Source of the DNA: DASWJZ01 sp038211615 | Lineage (GTDB): Bacteria; Pseudomonadota; Alphaproteobacteria; Rhizobiales; Afifellaceae | DNA length: 33,113 nucleotides | Reading direction: 5' to 3' | Assembly: GCA_038211615.1 (NCBI GenBank) | Contig: JBBQVL010000050.1 | Coordinates: 1-33,113 of the forward strand | Shown here: one piece after another, positions 7,961 to 15,393 of the stretch | Layout of the letters: each line of letters opens with the position of its first letter | Position numbering within the stretch: the first letter of the stretch is position 1 | The notes under the pieces: model-generated | Database searches by the model: none | What the model saw: the letters and a program-made list of their open reading frames with translations, nothing else | Told to the model about the DNA's origin: nothing | Translations under genes and position numbers: made by a program

Positions 7961-9039
7961 TCGGCGGGCTCGTGCGCGTCCTCGACAACGTTTTCGGTCG
8001 CGGCGAGGCGGCCGTGACCGTGCCGCCGCTTGACGGAGCGCTGCGCCCCAACCGCGCGCTCGACGAGGCCACACGCCGCCTGCCTCTGGCGGAGGTCGAC
8101 AGCGTCGTGGTCGCCGCGGATCGCCTTCTGGCCTCCGCCGGCAAGGAGATTCATGTACTCGAAGGCGGAGCCTGGCGCCCCTTTCGCGGCTACGAGGCGG
8201 AGGTCGCCTGCCTGAGCCCGGTCGGAGACGGCGGGGTCGCCGTCGCACTGGCGACCGGCGATATCATCATCGAGGGCGGCCGGCTCGATGGGCGGAGATA
8301 TCGCGCCGCCGATTGCCATTGCGTCACGGCGATGGCGGTGTCGGGCAGTGACCTCTTCGTCGCAAACGGATCCGCGACGAACCGCGCCGCGGACTGGCAG
8401 CTCGACCTGCTGCGGCGAAATGCGTCCGGAAGCATCTGGCGGATCGATTGCGAGAGCGGCCGGAGCACGCAGGTGGCGGGCGGCCTCGGCTACCCGGCCG
8501 GCCTGGTCGCGGATGGCGGAGGGCTCGTCTATGCGGAAGCCTGGAAGCACCGTCTCGTCAGGATGACCGCCTCCGATCCCGGCAAGCCGAAAATCCTCTA
8601 CGCCGATATTCCCGGCTATCCCGGCAGGCTCGCCGCGTCGAGGGACGGCCACTGGCTGGCGGTGTTCGCGCCGCGCAGCCAGATCGTCGAGTTCGTCCTG
8701 CGGGAACCCGCCTACAACAGCCGCATGGTGGCCGAGGTGCCGCGGCCGTACTGGATCGCGCCGAAGCTGCGATCCGGCCGCAGCTTCTACGAGCCGCTGC
8801 AGGGCGGCGGCGTGAAGCATCTCGGCGTTCTGAAGCCCTGGGCGCCGACCCTTTCGGCGGGGCTCTGCGTCGGCCTCGACGGCAACTTCCAGCCGCGCGT
8901 CAGCCTTCACAGCCGCGCCGACGGCGCCACCCACGGGGTGACCGCAATTGCGGAGCACGACGGACATCTCTTCGCTGCCGCGCGTGGAGACGGAGTCGTC
9001 GTTGCCGTCCCGCTCGACCGCCTTTCGGCCGACGCATGA
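7957..9039 (+). CDS. Stand-alone SMP-30/strictosidine-synthase-like beta-propeller, apparently without its metal site
   Basis: A 360-residue protein starting at the GTG at 7957, inside the GTGA overlap with the fusion gene. Its architecture parallels the propeller of that fusion (GYPAGLVADGGGLVYAEAW and DIPGYPGRLAASRDGHWLAVF align with the FPNG and YPDN segments, and both proteins end with a GHLY/GHLF blade), so it is probably a diverged tandem copy. The ligand residues are replaced: Asn by Ala181 in YPAG and Asp by Gly223 in YPGR. I see no signal peptide or membrane segment, so it is likely cytoplasmic. It may be a non-catalytic binding partner of the fused propeller, or act by another mechanism. 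It overlaps the ATPase gene by 4 bp (ATGA). Confidence 0.78.
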   Translation: MIGGLVRVLDNVFGRGEAAVTVPPLDGALRPNRALDEATRRLPLAEVDSVVVAADRLLASAGKEIHVLEGGAWRPFRGYEAEVACLSPVGDGGVAVALATGDIIIEGGRLDGRRYRAADCHCVTAMAVSGSDLFVANGSATNRAADWQLDLLRRNASGSIWRIDCESGRSTQVAGGLGYPAGLVADGGGLVYAEAWKHRLVRMTASDPGKPKILYADIPGYPGRLAASRDGHWLAVFAPRSQIVEFVLREPAYNSRMVAEVPRPYWIAPKLRSGRSFYEPLQGGGVKHLGVLKPWAPTLSAGLCVGLDGNFQPRVSLHSRADGATHGVTAIAEHDGHLFAAARGDGVVVAVPLDRLSADA

Positions 9040-10532
9040 CGCCGATTCTGGAACTCAGGAACGGCACGAAGGAGTACCGCGAGGTCGCGGCCGTCAAGGA
9101 CGTCACCTTTGTGCTCATGCGCGGCGAGGTGCATGCCCTGCTCGGCGAAAATGGAGCGGGCAAGTCCACACTCACCAAGATGCTCGCCGGCGTGGTGACG
9201 CCGACCGCCGGCGAAATCCGGGTGGACGGAGAGAAGGTCGAGCTGAAGACGCCTGCCGAGGCGCTGCGGCGCGGCATCGCGATGGTCTATCAGGAGACGA
9301 GCCTGGTCCCGTCCCTGACAGTCGCCCAGAACATCTACCTGACCGATGCACGCCGTTTTCATCGGCTGCGCGGCACCTATATCGCGGGCCAGCAATTCCT
9401 CCAGTCGCTGAATTTTCACGTCGATCCCACGTCTCTCGTCGCGACCCTCGGGGCCGGACAGAAGCAGATGGTGGAGATCGCCCGGGCCGTGCACCACAAT
9501 GCGCAGATCATCATCTTCGACGAGCCCACCTCGACGCTGACGCCCGAGGAAAAGCACCAGTTCTTCTCGCTCGTCGGGCGGCTGCGCGCCCGCGGCGTCT
9601 CGATCATCTTCATCTCGCATGCCCTGGAGGAGGCCCTGCTGATCTCCGACCGCATCACGGTGATGCGGGACGGCCAGCATGTCGTCACCGACGTCACGTC
9701 CGCATTCGACCGGGAGAAGATCATCCGGGCAATGGTCGGCCGCTCCCTCTCCGACACGCTCTACGGCTCGAACAAGGACAGGAAAGTGCGGCGCGCCGGC
9801 GAGAAGGTGCTCAGCGTCCAGAACCTCTCGATGTCCAGTGTCGTGCGCAACACGTCGTTCTCGGTGTTCGCGGGTCAGATCACGGGTGTCTTCGGGCTGA
9901 TCGGCTCTGGGCGCACCGAGACGGCGAAGGTCGTCGCGGGAGTCCTGAAGCGCGACATCTTCCATGGCGGGCAGGTCCGACTGGACGGACGCGCCGTACG
10001 CTACCGGGTCCCGCGGCCGGCGGTTCGCGACGGCGTCATCTACGTCACCGAGGACAGGAAGATCGAAGGCTTCTTCGAGACGATGTCCATCGCCGAGAAT
10101 ATCTACCTCGGAGCCCTGGCGAGCGGCCAGGCGCGCTCGTCCACCGTCAGCATACGGGAAATGAAAGCCCTCGCCCGGGGATGGATCGAGGCCCTCGACG
10201 TGAAGGCGATCAACGGCGATGCGCGGGTGATCGAGCTCTCCGGCGGCAACCAGCAGAAGGTGGTCGTGGCGAAGGCGCTGGTCCAGAAGCCGAAGCTGAT
10301 CATCTTCGACGAACCGACCCGCGGCGTCGATGTGGGCGCGATCGCCGAAATCCACCACCTGATCCATCGCCTCGCCGACGATGGCATCGCGGTCATGGTC
10401 ATCTCCTCGTACCTGCCGGAGGTGCTTCAGCTCTCCGATCGGATCCTCGTGTGCCGGCAAGGCCGCATCGTCGAGGAATTCGATGGGCACAAGGCTGATG
10501 AGGAAACCATCATGTACGCCGCGGTGCATTGA
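9036..10532 (+). CDS. CUT2-type ABC transporter ATP-binding protein with two ATPase domains (RbsA-like)
   Basis: A 498-residue protein with two nucleotide-binding domains, the normal length for RbsA/XylG-type ATPases. Domain 1: Walker A GENGAGKS at 37-44, signature LGAGQ at 138-142 (LSxGQ in most relatives), Walker B FDEPTS at 161-166. Domain 2: Walker A reads GLIGSGRT (287-294) with Arg where Lys is expected, as is common in this family, then LSGGN at 401-405 and FDEPTRGVD. It energizes the permeases at 3779 and 5831 from the cytoplasmic side. The ATG at 9036 overlaps the upstream stop (ATGA), and the stop overlaps the next start by one base (TGATG), so translation is coupled throughout. The longer upstream open frame is a shadow of the propeller gene. 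Confidence 0.95.
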   Translation: MTPILELRNGTKEYREVAAVKDVTFVLMRGEVHALLGENGAGKSTLTKMLAGVVTPTAGEIRVDGEKVELKTPAEALRRGIAMVYQETSLVPSLTVAQNIYLTDARRFHRLRGTYIAGQQFLQSLNFHVDPTSLVATLGAGQKQMVEIARAVHHNAQIIIFDEPTSTLTPEEKHQFFSLVGRLRARGVSIIFISHALEEALLISDRITVMRDGQHVVTDVTSAFDREKIIRAMVGRSLSDTLYGSNKDRKVRRAGEKVLSVQNLSMSSVVRNTSFSVFAGQITGVFGLIGSGRTETAKVVAGVLKRDIFHGGQVRLDGRAVRYRVPRPAVRDGVIYVTEDRKIEGFFETMSIAENIYLGALASGQARSSTVSIREMKALARGWIEALDVKAINGDARVIELSGGNQQKVVVAKALVQKPKLIIFDEPTRGVDVGAIAEIHHLIHRLADDGIAVMVISSYLPEVLQLSDRILVCRQGRIVEEFDGHKADEETIMYAAVH

Positions 10533-13186
10533 TGGGCGGAATGCTCAGAACCACGCGGCCGATCGGGCGAGTCCAGACGATCGAGGACGTGATCGCCATC
10601 GAAAGCCATCCCTACGACGAACTGATCACCGCCCGGAATCTCTATGACCTGCTCCTGGCCACATCCAGGGAAGTCGGCGATTCGCTGGCGTTGACGGTGC
10701 TTGGATCCGGCGGCCTCTCCGACATTGGGATATCCCTCACCCACAAGGCCCTCCTGTCCAAGGTGACGCGCGCCGCCAACATGTTTCATCGGCTCGGGAT
10801 AGAGCCAGGTCGGGGCGTCGTGGCATTTCTGGCCCCGACCCTCCCGTCGCTGTGGCCGCTCCTGCTCGGAGCGCAGGTCGCCGGTACCGCCAGCACGCTC
10901 AATTACCTGCTCAGCGAGCCTGCGATCCTCGATCTCCTGAATGCCCAGGAGGCGACGGTCCTTGTCGTCCCCGCGGCTTCGCTCGACGAGACGTGCTGGG
11001 CGAAGGCGGCCAGCGTATTCGACCGCGTACCGACGCTCCGCACGGTGATCGTCATCGGCGGCGCGGAGCGCGCTTCAGGCTTCGTTCCGCTGGAGGAGGC
11101 GATCGCCGGCTGCCGGAGCGACGCGCTTGAATTCCAGCCTCTGGCCGACCGTGACGCGGTCTGCGCGCTTTTCCACACCGGCGGGACGACGGGCCGTCCG
11201 AAAGTGGTCCGCCTGACCCACGGCAACCAGATCCACGCCGCCTTCGGCTTCGCCCAGGTCTTCGGCTACGACGAGCGCGACACGGTCATCAACGGCTTTC
11301 CGTTCTTCCATGTCGGTGGGACGATGACGACCGGGCTCTCCGTCCTCGCGGCGGGCGGACACGTGGTCGTGCCATCACCCTACGCCTTGCGTCCGCAAGC
11401 CGTCATCGATCGATACTGGTCCATCGTCGAGCACTTCAAGGCGACCGTCGTCAGCGGGGTTCCGACCTCCATTGCCGCTCTGACGAACGCCTGGAAGCCG
11501 GGGGCGGACCTCTCCTCGGTAAGGATGGCGGTCACCGGCGGCGCGGTTCTTCCAAGGGCGGTCGGCGGCCGCTTCGAATCGACGACCGGAATCCGGCTGT
11601 TCGAGACCTATGGCATGACGGAGACGGCGGCGGCCATCGCGTTCAATCCGGGTCGCGGCGCGCCTGTCGCCGGCAGCGTCGGCTTCCGCGCGCCCTATTC
11701 CGAAATCCGGATCGTCGGCCTCGGCTCTGATGCCCCGGACATCTGCCCGACAAACGAAAGCGGCCTCGTGCAGGTGCGCGGACCGCAGGTCTTTCCGGGC
11801 TACCTCGATCCCGCCCACGACGCAGGCGTGCTCGGAGCGGACGGGTGGCTCACGACCGGCGATGTCGGGTATCTGACCGCGGATGCCCGTCTCGTCCTGA
11901 CCGGGCGGGAGAAGGACCTGATCGTCCGCAGCGGACACAACATCGATCCGGCGGCGATCGAGGACGTCGCGAACCAGTTCGAAGACGTGCAGATCAGCGC
12001 GGCGGTCGGAATGCCCGATCAGCATGCCGGCGAGGTTCCGGCGCTTTTCGTGGTGCCGAAACCCGGCCGCGAGGTGAACCTCGAGGCTCTGCAGGCCCAC
12101 ATGCAGCAGAACGTCCCCGAGCCGCCCGCGCGCCCGCGCTGCATCAAGGTCATCGACGCCCTGCCGGTGACCGCGGTCGGCAAGATACTCAAGCCCGCGC
12201 TTCGCGATCTTGCCATCGGGGAGAAGGTCCGGCTCGAAACGGCGCGCATCGCCGGGCCGGCGGCGTCGGTCGCCGTCCATGTCCGCTCCGAGAGCGGCAG
12301 GCACACGGTCGTGGAGGTTGACGTGACGGGAGCCGGCGCGGAGGCAGTCGCGGGGCTCGCAGCCGCGCTGCAATCGCTTCCGCAGACATACGTCGTGCGT
12401 TCCACAGGCGCGGAGGCGGTCACGCTCACCCTTGACGGCGGCATCGCCATGCTGACGCTGAACCGGCCGGAGAGCCTCAACGCCCTCTCGCGCCCGATGA
12501 TGCTGGCGCTGCAGGAGAAGCTCGGCATCCTTGCGAATATTCCTGACCTCCGCGTGGTCGTCATCACCGGGTCCGGGCGGGCTTTCTGCGCCGGCGGAGA
12601 CCTGATCGAATTCGACGACGCGCTGCATGCCGGCAAGGGCGGGCTGCTCGACACTCTCCGCTTCAACCAGCACGTCCTGCAATGCGTCGAAGATCTTCCT
12701 GTCCCGGTCATCGGAGCCGCGAACGGCGCGGCCGTCGCGGGCGGCCTCGAGCTTCTTCTCTGCTGCGACATCATCCTTGCCGCCGAGGGCGCGAAGATCG
12801 GCGACGGCCACGTGCGCTACGGCATCGTGCCGGCCGGCGGCGCCACGGTCAGGCTTGGTGAACGGATAACGCCCTCCCGGGCCGCGCAGCTCTTCTACAC
12901 CGCCGCCCTCGTCGACGCCGCGACGCTGGTCGAATGGGGGCTCGTGAACGAGGTCGTCCCGAAGGAGAAGCTGATCGATCGCGCGATGGCGCTTGCCCGC
13001 GAGATCAGCCAGCGCAGTCCGGAGGCCGTCCGGCACATCAAAGCGCTGACCGGCCGAAAAGCCCGCGCAGCAGCACGGGACGATCGGCTGCGCGCAGAAC
13101 TCGAATCGTTCGCGGTTCACGTCGACGGCGCCGACCTGGCGCGGGGCCTTGCCGCGTTCCGCATGAAGCAGCCGATGCAGTTCTAG
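10532..13186 (+). CDS. Fusion of an AMP-forming acyl-CoA synthetase and an enoyl-CoA hydratase/isomerase (crotonase)
   Basis: An 884-residue two-domain enzyme starting at ATG 10532. Residues about 30-575 are an ANL-family acyl-CoA synthetase with HTGGTTGRPK at 215-224, YGMTE at 360-364, TTGD at 441-444 and the adenylating Lys in VGKILK (Lys551). Residues about 576-625 join it to a crotonase domain at about 626-884, with the oxyanion segment FCAGGD at 685-690 and GGLELLLCCD holding the first catalytic Glu (Glu740). The second catalytic Glu of classical hydratases (rat Glu164) aligns with His760 in GDGHVRYG. Some crotonase subfamilies share this His, so hydration, isomerization or C-C cleavage are all possible. 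Predicted role: activate an imported carboxylate to its CoA ester and hydrate or otherwise process the enoyl-CoA. It is in the transporter operon, followed by a dehydrogenase and a thiolase. Confidence 0.9.
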   Translation: MGGMLRTTRPIGRVQTIEDVIAIESHPYDELITARNLYDLLLATSREVGDSLALTVLGSGGLSDIGISLTHKALLSKVTRAANMFHRLGIEPGRGVVAFLAPTLPSLWPLLLGAQVAGTASTLNYLLSEPAILDLLNAQEATVLVVPAASLDETCWAKAASVFDRVPTLRTVIVIGGAERASGFVPLEEAIAGCRSDALEFQPLADRDAVCALFHTGGTTGRPKVVRLTHGNQIHAAFGFAQVFGYDERDTVINGFPFFHVGGTMTTGLSVLAAGGHVVVPSPYALRPQAVIDRYWSIVEHFKATVVSGVPTSIAALTNAWKPGADLSSVRMAVTGGAVLPRAVGGRFESTTGIRLFETYGMTETAAAIAFNPGRGAPVAGSVGFRAPYSEIRIVGLGSDAPDICPTNESGLVQVRGPQVFPGYLDPAHDAGVLGADGWLTTGDVGYLTADARLVLTGREKDLIVRSGHNIDPAAIEDVANQFEDVQISAAVGMPDQHAGEVPALFVVPKPGREVNLEALQAHMQQNVPEPPARPRCIKVIDALPVTAVGKILKPALRDLAIGEKVRLETARIAGPAASVAVHVRSESGRHTVVEVDVTGAGAEAVAGLAAALQSLPQTYVVRSTGAEAVTLTLDGGIAMLTLNRPESLNALSRPMMLALQEKLGILANIPDLRVVVITGSGRAFCAGGDLIEFDDALHAGKGGLLDTLRFNQHVLQCVEDLPVPVIGAANGAAVAGGLELLLCCDIILAAEGAKIGDGHVRYGIVPAGGATVRLGERITPSRAAQLFYTAALVDAATLVEWGLVNEVVPKEKLIDRAMALAREISQRSPEAVRHIKALTGRKARAAARDDRLRAELESFAVHVDGADLARGLAAFRMKQPMQF

Positions 13187-13195
13187 GAAAAGCCG

Positions 13196-14098
13196 ATGGT
13201 GATGACGTTCGACAACCGCGTCGCGCTCGTGACGGGGTCCGCCCGCGGCCTCGGCCTCGCCTACGCGCGGGCTTTCGCCGCGCGCGGCGCGCGGGTCGCG
13301 ATCGCCGACCTTGGGCCGGAAGCGGAGATCGCGGCGCAGTCCGTGCGCGACGCGGGCGGCATGGCGCAGGCGTTTCAGGTCGACGTGACCGACTTCGCGC
13401 AGGTAGAGCGCATGGTGGCCGAACTCCTGACGGAGTGGGGGCGCATCGACATTGCCGTCAACAATGCCGGGATCCTTCGCGACCGGACGTTCGCCAAGAT
13501 GGAGCTCGATGATTTCCGAGCGGTCCTGGATGTCCACCTGATGGGCACCGTGCATGTCTGCAAGGCAATCTGGCCGCACATGCGGGCGCGGAACTATGGA
13601 CGGATCGTTCTCACCACCTCGTCATCCGGCCTGTACGGGACGTTCGGCCAGGCGAATTACGGCGCCGCGAAGTCCGCGATGCTCGGTCTGATGAACGTCC
13701 TCCATCTCGAAGGCGAGCGCTACGACATCCGCGTAAACTGCATCATGCCGAGCGCCGCGACGCGAATGACGGCGGGGTTGCTCGCGCCGGAGGCGGAGCG
13801 GCTGCTCAGCCCGGATGCCGTCGCGCCCGGCGTTCTGTTCCTGGTCTCGGAGGGGGCGCCTTCGCGCGTAATTCTTTCAGCCGGGGCAGGCGCTTTCGCC
13901 AGGGTCTACGTGACCGAAACGGAGGGCGTCAGTCTCGTCGGCGCGGGCCTGACCCCCGAGGCGGTGGCCGAGCATTTTTCCGAGATCAGCGATCCTTCGG
14001 GCGCGCGCGAAATTGCCACCGGCTTTGAACAGGCCAACAAGCTGGCCGCCGCGGCCAGGCGCGCCCCCGAAGACGAAGCAGGCGCCACGCGGTCATGA
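13196..14098 (+). CDS. Short-chain dehydrogenase, MFE-2-like 3-hydroxyacyl-CoA dehydrogenase
   Basis: A 300-residue SDR protein. The dinucleotide motif TGSARGLG is at 13-20, NNAG at 89-92, with the catalytic Ser in TSSSG (about 142), Tyr155 and Lys159 (NYGAAKS). The stretches AGILRDRTFAKM and SGLYGTFGQANY match the pattern of the (3R)-hydroxyacyl-CoA dehydrogenase unit of peroxisomal multifunctional enzyme type 2, including its long C-terminal tail beyond the Rossmann core. The likely reaction is NAD-dependent oxidation of a 3-hydroxyacyl-CoA to the 3-ketoacyl-CoA, the step between the crotonase domain upstream and the thiolase downstream. A weak AGGAAA precedes the ATG at 13196; the ATG at 13202 is also possible. 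The gene ends in an ATGA overlap with the thiolase. Confidence 0.88.
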   Translation: MVMTFDNRVALVTGSARGLGLAYARAFAARGARVAIADLGPEAEIAAQSVRDAGGMAQAFQVDVTDFAQVERMVAELLTEWGRIDIAVNNAGILRDRTFAKMELDDFRAVLDVHLMGTVHVCKAIWPHMRARNYGRIVLTTSSSGLYGTFGQANYGAAKSAMLGLMNVLHLEGERYDIRVNCIMPSAATRMTAGLLAPEAERLLSPDAVAPGVLFLVSEGAPSRVILSAGAGAFARVYVTETEGVSLVGAGLTPEAVAEHFSEISDPSGAREIATGFEQANKLAAAARRAPEDEAGATRS

Positions 14099-15294
14099 GA
14101 TCGGCAGTCATCCTGTCCGGCGTGCGCACCGCAATCGGCGCGTTCGGCGGCGCGCTTCGCGATGTTCCGCCGACATCGCTCGCCGCTTCCGTCACCCGCG
14201 AAGCAATCAGACGCAGCGAAGTTCCCCCGGACGAGATCGATCACGTGGTCTTCGGGAACGTCATCCATACCGAACCGCGGGACGCTTACCTCGCTCGGGT
14301 CGCCGCCATCGAGGCAGGCGTTCCCGCCACGGTTCCGGCCGAGACCCTCAACCGGCTCTGCGGCAGCGGATTGCAGGCGGTCGTGACCGCGGCGCAGCTC
14401 ATCATGCTCGGTGACGCCGTCGTGGCGGTCGCCGGCGGGGCCGAGAGCATGAGCCGGGCGCCCTACGCGGTCGGCGATGCCAGGTGGGGCAAGCGCATGG
14501 GCGACGCGGTCATGACCGACATGCTCCTCGCCACGCTGCAGGATCCGTTCGGCAACGGGCACATGGGCGTCACGGCGGAAAACGTCGCCGACGATTTCGC
14601 CATCTCAAGATCGGAACAGGACCGGATGGCGGTGGAAAGCCACCGGCGCGCGTCGAAGGCTATCAGCGAAGGTTGGTTCAAGGAACAGATCCTGCCGATC
14701 GAAACGCGGCAGAACGGCAGGACGGTCCCGTTCGCCGAGGACGAGCATGTCCGCCACGATGCCGACATCGCGTCGCTCGGGAAGCTTCGGCCTGCATTCC
14801 GCAGCGGCGGGACGGTGACGGCCGGCAACGCGTCCGGGATCAATGACGGCGCCGCCGCCCTTGTGCTGATGGAAGCCTCGGCAGCGGAACGGAGAGGGCT
14901 CCGGCCGATGGCGAGGCTGCTCGCCTACGGCCACGCCGGCGTGGCCCCGAGCAGGATGGGGCTCGGACCGATCCCCGCTGTTCGCGCCGCCTTGCATCGC
15001 GCTGCCCTGTCGATCGACGATATGGACGTGATCGAATCCAACGAGGCGTTTGCGTCGCAGGCCTGCGCCGTCGCCCGGGAACTGGGCTTCCCCGCCGACC
15101 GCACCAACCCGAATGGCGGCGCGATCGCCCTCGGCCACCCCGTTGGCGCGACCGGCGCGATCATCCTGGTCAAGCTGCTGCATGAGTTGCAGCGCACGAA
15201 CGGCCGGTTCGGCCTTGCGACCATGTGCATCGGGGGTGGCCAGGGGATCGCGGCAATCGTCGAAAGGACGGATGGTCCGATGCGCCGCGGCTAG
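14095..15294 (+). CDS. Thiolase (acetyl-CoA acyltransferase)
   Basis: A 399-residue degradative-type thiolase with all catalytic elements: nucleophile Cys89 in NRLCGSG, the motif NPNGGAIALGHPVGATGA with His348, and the second Cys378 in MCIGGGQG. It cleaves a 3-ketoacyl-CoA with free CoA to release acetyl-CoA (or propionyl-CoA if the chain is branched). As the last gene of the transporter operon it completes ligase, hydratase, dehydrogenase and thiolase, a full side-chain-shortening cycle. No acyl-CoA dehydrogenase is present, so the imported acid may already be unsaturated, or that enzyme is encoded elsewhere. The ATG at 14095 overlaps the dehydrogenase stop. Confidence 0.95.
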   Translation: MRSAVILSGVRTAIGAFGGALRDVPPTSLAASVTREAIRRSEVPPDEIDHVVFGNVIHTEPRDAYLARVAAIEAGVPATVPAETLNRLCGSGLQAVVTAAQLIMLGDAVVAVAGGAESMSRAPYAVGDARWGKRMGDAVMTDMLLATLQDPFGNGHMGVTAENVADDFAISRSEQDRMAVESHRRASKAISEGWFKEQILPIETRQNGRTVPFAEDEHVRHDADIASLGKLRPAFRSGGTVTAGNASGINDGAAALVLMEASAAERRGLRPMARLLAYGHAGVAPSRMGLGPIPAVRAALHRAALSIDDMDVIESNEAFASQACAVARELGFPADRTNPNGGAIALGHPVGATGAIILVKLLHELQRTNGRFGLATMCIGGGQGIAAIVERTDGPMRRG

Positions 15295-15360
15295 ATGCGC
15301 GAGCTGGGTGCATCATCACCCGGCATGGCTTCGGGCGAGCCATGTTTCGGGGCTGCGGTG

Positions 15361-15393
15361 CGGTAGCCTCCGGGGCGCGCTTCGGCGCTACCG
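15361..15393. terminator. Candidate bidirectional terminator between thiolase and P450 genes
   Basis: In the 93-bp convergent gap, CGGTAGC (15361-15367) is complementary to GCTACCG (15387-15393). The space between also offers a short GCGC stem closed by a TTCG tetraloop. The right arm includes the P450 stop codon. No clear T-run is visible on either strand, so this is only a candidate. Confidence 0.35.

Noticed and set aside
6794..8248. Minus-strand open frame of 484 codons opposite the permease-propeller fusion
   Set aside because: Low-complexity Arg/Asp/His composition and no domain; the plus-strand reading is clearly coding.
8907..10529. Minus-strand open frame of 540 codons opposite the ABC ATPase
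   Set aside because: It mirrors an unambiguous ATPase gene, has no recognizable motifs and lacks a credible start site.
11375..13579. Long minus-strand open frame (734 codons) opposite the ligase-crotonase fusion
   Set aside because: Its translation is rich in Arg, His and Asp with no domain pattern; it is the antisense shadow expected in GC-rich DNA opposite a well-supported gene.
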